Assembly (NCBI RefSeq): GCF_014654365.1 | Contig: NZ_BNAY01000005.1 | Span: 1 to 64,000 of the forward strand | DNA from: Amycolatopsis oliviviridis | GTDB lineage: Bacteria; Actinomycetota; Actinomycetes; Mycobacteriales; Pseudonocardiaceae | Length of the DNA stretch: 64,000 nucleotides | Reading direction: 5' to 3' | In this document: positions 8,698 through 16,205 of the stretch, piece after piece | Layout of the letters: each line of letters starts with the position of its first letter | How positions within the stretch are numbered: the stretch's first letter is position 1 | Notes under the pieces: model-generated | Seen by the model: only the letters and a program-made list of their open reading frames with translations | The model's database searches: none | What the model was told of the DNA's origin: nothing | Program-made: the position numbers and the translations under genes

Positions 8698-8861
8698 GCC
8701 GTGTCCTGTAAGTCGTGTTCGCGGTCTTCGCGCCCAGGCGGTCCCTGACGGCGCGGGCGGATGCGCCCGAGTACGACCCGGTACGAGGGCGATCCGCCCG
8801 CACCGTCAGGAACCGCCTGGATCACGAAGCCCATCGAACAGGCTTACAGGACACGGCCTAG
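8694..8861. mobile_element. MITE-like palindrome flanked by CTAG, 160 bp
   Basis: Bases 8698-8857 form a long imperfect palindrome: outer arms GCCGTGTCCTGTAAG...CTTACAGGACACGGC, about 24 bp with few mismatches, and inner arms of about 26 bp (8737-8762 with 8790-8816). It is bordered on both sides by CTAG (8694-8697 and 8858-8861), which looks like a 4-bp target duplication of the YTAR type used by IS5-group elements. It has no coding capacity, so it is a non-autonomous miniature element, or possibly a very large bidirectional terminator. The two CTAGs supply the stop codons of both convergent flanking genes. Confidence 0.7.
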
Positions 8862-9700
8862 GTCAACCTGGTCAGCTGCACCGAGACGTCCAAAGTGGAC
8901 TGACCGCCGCCGGTGAAGATCCCCTTGAGCGGCGGTACGTCGGCGTAGTCGCGGCCGTAGGCGACCCAGACGTGCCGAGGTCCGACCGGGATCGCGTTCG
9001 TCGGGTCGTAGGCCCACCAGCCGCCGGTCCAGACGTCGACCCAGGCGTGGCTCTCGCCCTCGACCGTCTCGCCGAGCTTCGCCTCCGGTTTGGTGTGCAG
9101 GTACCCGGAGACGTACCGCGCCGGGACGCCGATCGCGCGCAGCATCACCAGCGTCACGTGCGCGAAGTCCTGGCAAACCCCTTCGCGCGCACGCCAGGCG
9201 TCGGTCGCCGTACTGTGCACGCCGGTGGTCCCCGGCTGGTACTTGAGCTGCTGGTTGACCCATTCGCAGACGGCGAGCACGGCTTCCGCCGGGTCGAGCC
9301 CCTTCCGCAGTTCACGCGCGACCTTGGTCAGCTCGGGATCGCGCGGCGTGTACGCCGTCGGCGTCAGGTACTCGGTGCGGTGGTCGACCACGGTGTCGCT
9401 CCGCAGGTCCTTCCACGTCGCCGAACGGATCGGCTCGCCCTCGTCGGCGGTCTCGACCACCGACGTCGCGAGCACGGTGAACTCGGTGTGCGGCGCGTGA
9501 AGGTCGAACGAGGTCACGATGGTGCCCCAGTAATCCGTGTAGCGATAAGCACGGGTCGCCGGCGTCGTCTCGACGCGGTTCACGACCGTGGTCTGCCGCC
9601 GATCGGACCGCGGGGTCAGCCGCGCCTCGTTGTACGACTGCGTGGCCGGCGTCGCGTACCGGTATCCGGTCCGGTGGGCCACCCGAAGCTGCCAGGTCAC
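8858..9700 (-). CDS. Transglutaminase-like cysteine peptidase-fold protein
   Basis: This 280-residue protein has an N-terminal beta-rich domain (about 1-110) and a transglutaminase-like core with the catalytic triad Cys176 (REGVCQDFAH), His218 (ESHAWVDVW) and Asp232 (YDPTN). No signal peptide is seen, so it is cytoplasmic. The start is the GTG at 9698-9700, which overlaps the upstream alpha-E stop (GTGA) and has a GGAGG site. It is the last gene of the widespread ATP-grasp / alpha-E / transglutaminase operon, predicted to make and trim peptide conjugates. It could act as a protease or as an amide-forming enzyme. Confidence 0.85.
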   Translation of the reverse strand: MTWQLRVAHRTGYRYATPATQSYNEARLTPRSDRRQTTVVNRVETTPATRAYRYTDYWGTIVTSFDLHAPHTEFTVLATSVVETADEGEPIRSATWKDLRSDTVVDHRTEYLTPTAYTPRDPELTKVARELRKGLDPAEAVLAVCEWVNQQLKYQPGTTGVHSTATDAWRAREGVCQDFAHVTLVMLRAIGVPARYVSGYLHTKPEAKLGETVEGESHAWVDVWTGGWWAYDPTNAIPVGPRHVWVAYGRDYADVPPLKGIFTGGGQSTLDVSVQLTRLT

Positions 9701-10644
9701 AGCGAAACCTCCGCACCGCTCCAGGCCACCCACGGCGACGAATGGAAGTACTGCACCGAAACCGCGTCGCCGATGTCCTTGATCGACGTCTGCAGGGTGA
9801 CGAGCCGTTTCGGCAGGTCCTCCAGCAGATCCGACGGCCGCAGGAACTCCAGCTCACTGCGGGCGCGGCCGAGCTGCCGCAGCGCCTCGGACTTCTCGTT
9901 GGCGCGCGAGTTGACGCCGGGATCCAGCCGCTCCAGGCATTCCTCGGCCTGTCGCAGCGCGTGGAACACCGACCGCGGGAAGAGCGTGTCTCGCAACAGG
10001 AACTGCACGACGCGGGCGGCGTCGAGCGCGCCGCGATAGGTCCGCAGGTAGGTGTCCTGCGCGCCCGCCGAACGGAGCACGGTGATCCAGCCGGGTGAGG
10101 ACGCGCTGTCCTGGACCCGCGAGAGCAGCAGGCGCACCACCATGTCCGCGCGTTCGATCGAACGGCCGAGCACCATGAACAGCCAGCCGTCGTCGCGGCT
10201 CATCGTCGAATCGGCGAGCCCGGCGAACATCGCCGCGCGCTCCTCGACGAAGGAAAGGAAGGCGTGCGGTCCGGCGCGGCGCGCGTACCGCTGCCTGTCC
10301 GGCACCGCGTTCCACGTCGCGTTCAGGCATTCCCACAGCTCGGTCGAGACGACCTCGCGGGCGCCGCGCGTGTTCTCGCGGGCGGAGTTGATCGAACCGA
10401 CGATCGACGCCGGGTTGTCCTTGGCGTAGGCGACCAGTTCGGTCAGCTTCCACACGTCGAGGGAATCCATACCCTCCGGCGTGATGCCGAGGACGGCGAG
10501 CAGCTGGCGGCTCGCGTGGTCCGGGTCGACACTCGCGTCTTCGAGCAGCTGGTGCACGGAGACGTTGAGGATCCGGGAGGTGTCGTCGGCACGTTCGACG
10601 TACCGGCCGATCCAGTACAGCGATTCCGCGTTACGGGCGAGCAC
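9697..10644 (-). CDS. Alpha-E domain protein (DUF403)
   Basis: This 315-residue all-helical protein is the alpha-E (DUF403) family, beginning MLARNAESLYWIGRYVERAD, the conserved family start. Its biochemical role is not established. It almost always accompanies a circularly permuted ATP-grasp and a transglutaminase-like protein and is thought to serve their reaction. It sits between those two genes here, 11 bases after the ATP-grasp stop and overlapping the transglutaminase start by four bases, so the three are surely co-expressed. Confidence 0.88.
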   Translation of the reverse strand: MLARNAESLYWIGRYVERADDTSRILNVSVHQLLEDASVDPDHASRQLLAVLGITPEGMDSLDVWKLTELVAYAKDNPASIVGSINSARENTRGAREVVSTELWECLNATWNAVPDRQRYARRAGPHAFLSFVEERAAMFAGLADSTMSRDDGWLFMVLGRSIERADMVVRLLLSRVQDSASSPGWITVLRSAGAQDTYLRTYRGALDAARVVQFLLRDTLFPRSVFHALRQAEECLERLDPGVNSRANEKSEALRQLGRARSELEFLRPSDLLEDLPKRLVTLQTSIKDIGDAVSVQYFHSSPWVAWSGAEVSL

Positions 10645-10655
10645 ATCGACCTCCC

Positions 10656-12317
10656 TTAGGCCTGTTGCTGCTGTTGTTGCTGGGTCGTGGTGAGTTCAGG
10701 GCCCTGTTCGGCGATCAGGCCGTCCACTTGGGACAGTGCGCCGAGCGCGGGCCGTTCCAGCTCCCGTTCCGCCGTCGAGGATCGTGGCGCCAGCACCCAC
10801 GTGTCCTTCGAGCCGCCGCCCTGCGACGAGTTGACCACCAGACTGCCCTCCGGGAGCGCGACCCTGGTCAGCCCGCCCGGCAGGACGAAGATCTCCTTGC
10901 CGTCGTTGACCGCGAACGGCCGGAGGTCGACGTGCCGCGGTGCCAGTTGTTCGTCCACTTTGGACGGAACGGTGGACAGCTGGACGACGGGCTGGGCGAT
11001 CCAGCCGCGTTTGTTGGCACGGACCTTCCGCCTCAACGCGGTCAGCTCGGCCTGCGTCGCGTCGGGCCCGAACACGATGCCGTAGCCGCCGGAGCCCTCG
11101 ACCGGTTTGATCACCAGCTCGTCCATGTGTTGCATGACGTGGTCGAACTCGTCCGGCAGCCAGCACCGGAAGGTGTCCACGTTGGGCAGCAGCGGCTTCT
11201 CGTTGAGGTAGTACTTCACCATCTCGGGCACGTAGGTGTAGACGAGCTTGTCGTCGCCGACCCCGTTGCCGACGGCGTTCGCGACCACCACGTTGCCCGC
11301 GCGGGCCGCGTTGAGGATCCCGGCGACGCCGAGCACCGAATCCGGCCGGTAGTGGACCGGATCGAGGAACTCGTCGTCGATCCGCCGGTAGATGACGTCG
11401 ACCTGCCGTTCGCCCTCGGTGGTGCGCAGGTAGACGACGTTGTCCCGGCAGAACATGTCGCGGCCTTCGACCAGCTCGACCCCCATCAGCCTGGCCAGCA
11501 GCGAATGCTCGAAGTACGCGGAGTTGTGCACGCCGGGCGTGAGCACGACGACCATCGGGTCGGCGACGTTCGCCGCGGCCGCCGCCCGCAGCGCGCGCAG
11601 CAGATGCGAGGCGTAATCGCCGACCGGGCGCACCCGGTGCTGGGCGAACAGGTCCGGGAACACGCGCGCCATCGTGCGGCGGTTCTCCATCACGTACGAG
11701 ACACCCGAGGGGTTGCGGAGGTTGTCCTCCAGCACCCGGAACGTTCCCTCCTCGTCGCGCACCAGGTCCACACCGGACACGTGGATGCGGACGCCGTTGG
11801 GCGGGTTGATCCCGAACGCCTCGCGCTGGAAATGCTCGCACGAGGTGATCAGCCGTCGCGGGAGAACGCCTTCACGCAGGATCTGCCGGTCGCCGTAAAC
11901 GTCGGCAAGGAAGGCTTCGAGCGCGCGGACCCGTTGCGCCACACCGCGTTCGAGTTTGCTCCATTCGGAGGAAGTGATCACCCTCGGTACGAGGTCGAGC
12001 GGGAAGGGTCGTTCCTGGCCGGACAGCGAGAAGGTGATGCCCTGGTCCACCATCGCCCGGTCGATCGCCGCTGAGCGGGACGTGAGGTCCGTCGAGGTCA
12101 GCGCGGAAATCGATTCGTAAAGTGCCCGGTACGGCTGGCGGACCGTGCCGTCCGAGGTGAACATCTCGTCGTACGCGCCCGAGTGCGGCCTGGACGGCGA
12201 GAGATAGCCGTCGAACTGCGCTCCAGGCTTCGCCGCGCGCCGTGCCGACGTCGTCGTCCGCGGGCGGCGGCCCGCAGGTGGGAGCCGCGGCGCCGAGTTG
12301 TTGTTCATGGAGGTCAT
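10656..12317 (-). CDS. Circularly permuted ATP-grasp amidoligase-type protein (DUF404/DUF407)
   Basis: This protein of about 553 residues carries the circularly permuted ATP-grasp fold predicted to form amide bonds with ATP. Recognisable segments are GVRIHVSGVDLVRDEEG, EDNLRNPSGVSYVMENRR, LTPGVHNSAYFEHSLLAR, ANAVGNGVGDDK and KPVEGSGGYGIVFG (ATP-binding). The first 40 residues are basic and probably disordered, and the start could be 12317 or 12308. The C-terminus ends in seven glutamines and an alanine (10659-10679), encoded by mixed CAG/CAA codons. A polyglutamine tail is unusual in a bacterial enzyme and notable beside a transglutaminase-like gene. It is the first gene of the three-gene operon. 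Confidence 0.85.
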   Translation of the reverse strand: MTSMNNNSAPRLPPAGRRPRTTTSARRAAKPGAQFDGYLSPSRPHSGAYDEMFTSDGTVRQPYRALYESISALTSTDLTSRSAAIDRAMVDQGITFSLSGQERPFPLDLVPRVITSSEWSKLERGVAQRVRALEAFLADVYGDRQILREGVLPRRLITSCEHFQREAFGINPPNGVRIHVSGVDLVRDEEGTFRVLEDNLRNPSGVSYVMENRRTMARVFPDLFAQHRVRPVGDYASHLLRALRAAAAANVADPMVVVLTPGVHNSAYFEHSLLARLMGVELVEGRDMFCRDNVVYLRTTEGERQVDVIYRRIDDEFLDPVHYRPDSVLGVAGILNAARAGNVVVANAVGNGVGDDKLVYTYVPEMVKYYLNEKPLLPNVDTFRCWLPDEFDHVMQHMDELVIKPVEGSGGYGIVFGPDATQAELTALRRKVRANKRGWIAQPVVQLSTVPSKVDEQLAPRHVDLRPFAVNDGKEIFVLPGGLTRVALPEGSLVVNSSQGGGSKDTWVLAPRSSTAERELERPALGALSQVDGLIAEQGPELTTTQQQQQQQA

Positions 12318-12517
12318 CGTGACCCATGGACCCCGTCCAGCGCGAGATGCCGGGGTTGGTTTGTCCGAATGATCAGCCTGATGCTAGCCTCCCCGGGCGT
12401 ATTCGAACCTGACTGGGGAAGGTTGGATTCTGTCTGGCGTTTCGCCATGTGCTAATTCGCGCGTTATCTGCTCGATAAGCAGATCCTGAATTTTTCATGC
12501 ACTTTTCAAGGGGAATT

Positions 12518-12805
12518 GTGAAGAATCTTGTGAAGGCGTTCATCGTGGCCGGTGCCGCGGTGGCGGCGTTGGCTGTTCCGGGTGTCGCGATGGCTGCTCA
12601 GGACGGTGCCGCGGCGCCGTCGACCAGTGTCGGCGTAGCGGATGTCAAGAGTCGTTGGTGCGGACACAACTACGATAGCTGTGTCCGCGAGCGGAGCAAC
12701 TTCGCCCGATATTACAAGGTTGGGCCGCTCCAGTACTTTCCTGTCGATCCCAGTTGTGCGGGTATCTGCTACAACGGCTACAAGTTCGATTATTGGAACA
12801 AGTAA
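12518..12805 (+). CDS. Small secreted cysteine-containing protein, function unknown
   Basis: The 95-residue product has a basic start (VKNLVKAF), a hydrophobic segment and a probable signal peptidase site after AMA (residue 26), leaving a mature peptide of about 69 residues. The mature part has four cysteines (about 48, 55, 80, 84), enough for two disulfides, and many aromatic residues near the end (YKFDYWNK). GTG 12518 is preferred over ATG 12497 because AAGGGG precedes only the former. A 7-bp hairpin (ATCTGCT/AGCAGAT, 12466-12484) lies upstream. Base composition is less GC-rich than its neighbours. I do not recognise the family. Confidence 0.7.
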   Translation: MKNLVKAFIVAGAAVAALAVPGVAMAAQDGAAAPSTSVGVADVKSRWCGHNYDSCVRERSNFARYYKVGPLQYFPVDPSCAGICYNGYKFDYWNK

Positions 12806-13022
12806 TTAAGGCGACGGTGGGGCGCTTCGGCGCCCCACCGTGTTTCCCGTGCCGGGCCGGTTGAGCCCCTGTCGTGACCCATCGGGACCGAGGTCGGCTC
12901 GATCCCGTCGTCGGGACGATCGTCGGTGGAAACAGCGCTGTAACGTCTCGGTGCTGTGCTTGCCGCCGGATGAGTGGCAATATGCGTGCTCTCGACACAT
13001 GGGAACTACAAGGAGTGACGAC

Positions 13023-13838
13023 GTGGCCCGATTCAAAGCGCTCGCCCTGATCCCGGCGCTCGCCCTAACCGCGGGTGCGTTGTCCGCGTGCGGCGAGGAA
13101 GGCGGAACCGCGGCCGGCGGCGTCCAGCTCGTCGCCTCCGGCAAGGTCACCACCTGCACGCACCTGCCCTACCAGCCGTTCCAGGTCAAGCAGGGGGACA
13201 AGATCGTCGGCTTCGACGTCGACCTGGTCGACCTGGTCGGCAAGAAGCTGGGTGTCGAGCAGAGCATCGTCGACATCGCCTTCGAGAACATCGAGTCCGG
13301 TGAATCGATGAACAGCGGACAGTGCGATCTCGCCGCCGCCGGGATGACGATCACCGACAAGCGCAAGGAGAAGTTCGACTTCTCCGACCCGTACTTCGAG
13401 GCGACCCAGGCGCTGCTGGTCAAGACCGGCTCGCCGATCAAGGATCTGTCGAACGTCGCCGGCAAGAAGATCGGTGTCCAGTCGGCCACCACCGGCGCCG
13501 ACTACGCCAAGGAGAAGGCCGCCGGCGCGGAGATCGTCACCTTCGACGACCTCGCGCTGCTGGAGCAGGCCGTCAAGAACGGCACGATCGACGCGGGCGT
13601 CAACGACAACGGCGTGCTCTACGACTTCGCGAAGACGAACCCGGACACGACGGTCGTCACCGAGTTCAAGACGAACGAGTTCTACGGCATCGGCGTGAAG
13701 AAGGGCAACAGCGCCCTGCTCGGCCAGATCAACGAGGTGCTCAAGGCGTCCGCGGCGGACGGCTCCTACGCGCAGATCTACCAGAAGTGGTTCGGCAAGG
13801 CGCCGACCTGGCAGCCGGGCAGCCCGACCGCCGGTTGA
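13023..13838 (+). CDS. Polar amino acid ABC transporter substrate-binding lipoprotein
   Basis: This 271-residue family 3 solute-binding protein has a lipoprotein signal (ALTAGALSAC, lipidated Cys near 23) and two alpha/beta lobes. Signature segments are CTHLPYQPFQ, VGFDVDLVDLVGKKLG, CDLAAAGMTITDKRKEKFDFS and the ligand-binding region VQSATTGADYAKE. GTG 13023 is chosen because AGGAG (13011-13015) precedes it. It is the first gene of a binding protein / permease / ATPase operon. Glutamate-, glutamine- or cystine-type amino acids are the likely ligands; the exact one cannot be read. Confidence 0.88.
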   Translation: MARFKALALIPALALTAGALSACGEEGGTAAGGVQLVASGKVTTCTHLPYQPFQVKQGDKIVGFDVDLVDLVGKKLGVEQSIVDIAFENIESGESMNSGQCDLAAAGMTITDKRKEKFDFSDPYFEATQALLVKTGSPIKDLSNVAGKKIGVQSATTGADYAKEKAAGAEIVTFDDLALLEQAVKNGTIDAGVNDNGVLYDFAKTNPDTTVVTEFKTNEFYGIGVKKGNSALLGQINEVLKASAADGSYAQIYQKWFGKAPTWQPGSPTAG

Positions 13839-13848
13839 TAATCCGTCT

Positions 13849-13881
13849 CCTGTGGCCGGTGCCCAGCGCACCGGCCACAGG
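13849..13881. terminator. Perfect intercistronic hairpin (attenuator-like)
   Basis: A perfect 13-bp stem CCTGTGGCCGGTG/CACCGGCCACAGG (13849-13861 with 13869-13881, 7-base loop) lies 10 bases after the binding-protein stop and before the permease start at 13909. There is no T tract. Such hairpins often stabilise the binding-protein mRNA or partly terminate, giving more binding protein than membrane parts. Confidence 0.65.
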
Positions 13882-13908
13882 TTTGTCGCCACCTGTTTGA
13901 GGAGAGAA

Positions 13909-14712
13909 ATGGCTCTGAGCCGCCGCCAGCGACGTTCGGCCTTCCGGACCGGGCAATACGTCCTGCTGCTGGTGATCGTCATCGTGCTCGCACTGCTGGC
14001 CGACTGGGGCAAGATCGGCAAGGCGTTCTTCGATCTCGAAGTCGCCGCCAACCAGTTCCCCGAAGTCATCACCGTCGCACTGAAGAACACCATCGTCTTC
14101 ACCGCACTGGGCTTCGCGCTCGGTCTCGGACTGGGCCTCCTGCTCGCCCTCATGAGACTTTCCTCGGTCGCCCCGTACCGCTGGGTGGCGCGCGGGTACA
14201 TCGAGTTCTTCCGCGGCCTGCCCGCGCTGCTGATCTTCATCGCCGTCGGCATCGGCGTGCCGACGGCCTTCAACACGAACCTGCCGCGCAACATCGCGAT
14301 CATGCTGGCGCTGGGTATCGTGTCGTCCGCGTACATGGCGGAGACCATTCGCGCGGGTATCCAGGCGGTGCCGCGCGGACAGGTCGAAGCCGCGCGTTCG
14401 CTCGGCATGTCACCCGCGCGCACGATGATCACCGTCGTGATCCCGCAGGCGTTCCGGATCATCCTGCCGCCGCTGGCCAACGAGCTGATCATGCTGACGA
14501 AGGACTCTTCGCTGGCGTTCCTGCTCGGCACCACGCCGTTGCAGCAGGAGCTGGCGCAGTTCAGCCGTCAGGCGCTGATCCAGGCCAGGGGGCTGACGCC
14601 GGTCGTCGTCGCCGGGCTGTGTTATCTGGTCATCACGATCCCGCTGTCGATCCTGCAGCAGCGGCTCGAAAAGAAATACGGGGCCGGAGTGCCCGGCGGA
14701 GGAACGGTATGA
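13909..14712 (+). CDS. Amino acid ABC transporter permease
   Basis: This 267-residue HisM/GlnP-type permease begins with a basic segment (MALSRRQRRSAFRTGQY) and has about five membrane helices. The EAA coupling loop is QVEAARSLGMSPARTMITVVIPQA. A GAGGAG site precedes the ATG. It is the only permease of the operon, so it likely works as a homodimer. Its stop overlaps the ATPase start (ATGA). Confidence 0.88.
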   Translation: MALSRRQRRSAFRTGQYVLLLVIVIVLALLADWGKIGKAFFDLEVAANQFPEVITVALKNTIVFTALGFALGLGLGLLLALMRLSSVAPYRWVARGYIEFFRGLPALLIFIAVGIGVPTAFNTNLPRNIAIMLALGIVSSAYMAETIRAGIQAVPRGQVEAARSLGMSPARTMITVVIPQAFRIILPPLANELIMLTKDSSLAFLLGTTPLQQELAQFSRQALIQARGLTPVVVAGLCYLVITIPLSILQQRLEKKYGAGVPGGGTV

Positions 14713-15464
14713 GCACCCAGACGATCGTCGAGGTTTCGGGACTGCACAAGGCGTTCGGCGAACTCGAGGTACTCAAGGGCATCGACCTGCAGGTCGCCCG
14801 CGGTCAGGTCGTCTGCATCATCGGCCCGTCCGGTTCGGGCAAGTCGACGCTGTTGCGCTGCGTCAACCTCCTCGAGGAACCGCAGCAGGGCAAGATCGTG
14901 GTCAACGGCAGCGAGATCACCGACCCGGACGTCGACATCGACGGCGCACGCACGAAGATCGGCATGGTCTTCCAGTCGTTCAACCTCTTCTCACACCTGA
15001 GCGTGCTCGACAACCTGACTGTCGCACAGCGCAAGGTTTTGAAGCGCGGCAAGGAAGAGGCGGAGCGCGTCGCGCGGGACAACCTCGCGAAGGTCGGCCT
15101 GGCGGAGAAGGAGAAGTCGCTGCCGACGCAGCTGTCCGGTGGACAGCAGCAGCGGGTCGCGATCGCCAGGGCGCTGTCGATGAACCCGGACGTCATGCTG
15201 TTCGACGAACCGACGTCGGCGCTCGACCCCGAACTCGTCGGTGACGTCCTCGCGGTCATGCGGCAGCTCGCGCATGAGGGCATGACGATGCTCGTCGTCA
15301 CGCACGAGATGCAGTTCGCCCGCGAGGTGGCCGACATCGTGCTGTTCATGGACGGCGGCGTCGTCGTGGAGCAGGGCGCGCCGGATCAGGTCATCGGCGA
15401 CCCGCAAGAGGAACGCACGAAGACGTTCCTCTCACGGGTGCTCAACCCCAACCACCAGGGCTAA
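14709..15464 (+). CDS. Amino acid ABC transporter ATP-binding protein
   Basis: This 251-residue ABC ATPase energises the preceding permease. It shows Walker A (GPSGSGKST, about 39-47), the signature LSGGQQQRVAIARAL, Walker B (VMLFDEPTSALDPE) and the switch His (VVTHEM). The closest family type is GlnQ/HisP. It starts inside the permease stop codon. Its TAA stop overlaps the stop codon of the opposing espG gene (15461-15464). Confidence 0.92.
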   Translation: MSTQTIVEVSGLHKAFGELEVLKGIDLQVARGQVVCIIGPSGSGKSTLLRCVNLLEEPQQGKIVVNGSEITDPDVDIDGARTKIGMVFQSFNLFSHLSVLDNLTVAQRKVLKRGKEEAERVARDNLAKVGLAEKEKSLPTQLSGGQQQRVAIARALSMNPDVMLFDEPTSALDPELVGDVLAVMRQLAHEGMTMLVVTHEMQFAREVADIVLFMDGGVVVEQGAPDQVIGDPQEERTKTFLSRVLNPNHQG

Positions 15465-16204
15465 CGGCCCCGGAGCTGCGACTCCAGCTGGACCACCTTC
15501 GAAGCGATTTCGTGCGGCCCGGCGCCCATGAGGCTCACCCAGCCCTTGGCGTCCGGGCCGAACACGACGCGGCCCTGCTCGGTGTCCATCCAGCCCGGTG
15601 GCCGCTCGACGCGTTTCCGGTTGCCGCCACCGTCACGGATGGCGACGTACAGCCTCCCGAAGAAGGTGTACGGGGACCGGATCCACTGGAGAACCTTCTT
15701 GGCGTCGCGGATGCTGGGGCTGGCGCCCGTCAGCATCTCGCCCTTCATGAGGACCTGCAGGTCGGCTTCCGAGCAGTTCAGCGACGGCGTGCGCGCGCCG
15801 GGTGCCTCGGGAAGCAGGCCGGTGAAATCCTGCGGGAGCGTGTCTGGCCGGGTCGGTGTCAGGTAGACGACCTTGTCGACCAGGACGACAGTGAGCGCTT
15901 CGCGGCCACTGCCCGCGGCGCGAACGGTCCGTTCGCGCCCGTCCGACTTCACCCACGAGTAGTACTCGACCGCCGGCCGCTGCAGGAAACGCAGTGTGTC
16001 GAGGAATTCGTCGTCGATCCGGCCGCGCCGGAGCAGTCCTTGTCTGTCCAATTCGGACTGCGCGGTGGCGGCCAGCTCACGGCGTTCCTCGGGCAGGTAC
16101 CACTGCGCACCGCGGACGAGCGTCGGGTGGATGTCGCCGAGATTGTGTTGGTCCAGCAGGGTTTCGTACGTCTGGAGCGTCAGTTCGACGGGTTTCTGGA
16201 GCAC
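15461..16204 (-). CDS. ESX (type VII) secretion-associated EspG-like protein
   Basis: This 247-residue protein resembles the EspG family, cytosolic chaperones that bind PPE-type substrates of type VII secretion in mycobacteria. It begins MLQKPVELTLQTYETLLDQH, has alternating beta strands (REALTVVLVDKVVYLTPTRPD) and lacks signal or membrane segments. The gene directly follows the PPE-like gene on the same strand (one base between), which matches the chaperone-substrate pairing known from mycobacteria. No EccB-E core genes lie in the window, so any secretion machinery is elsewhere. The assignment is from family resemblance and neighbours. Confidence 0.72.
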   Translation of the reverse strand: MLQKPVELTLQTYETLLDQHNLGDIHPTLVRGAQWYLPEERRELAATAQSELDRQGLLRRGRIDDEFLDTLRFLQRPAVEYYSWVKSDGRERTVRAAGSGREALTVVLVDKVVYLTPTRPDTLPQDFTGLLPEAPGARTPSLNCSEADLQVLMKGEMLTGASPSIRDAKKVLQWIRSPYTFFGRLYVAIRDGGGNRKRVERPPGWMDTEQGRVVFGPDAKGWVSLMGAGPHEIASKVVQLESQLRGR

Positions 16205-16205
16205 G

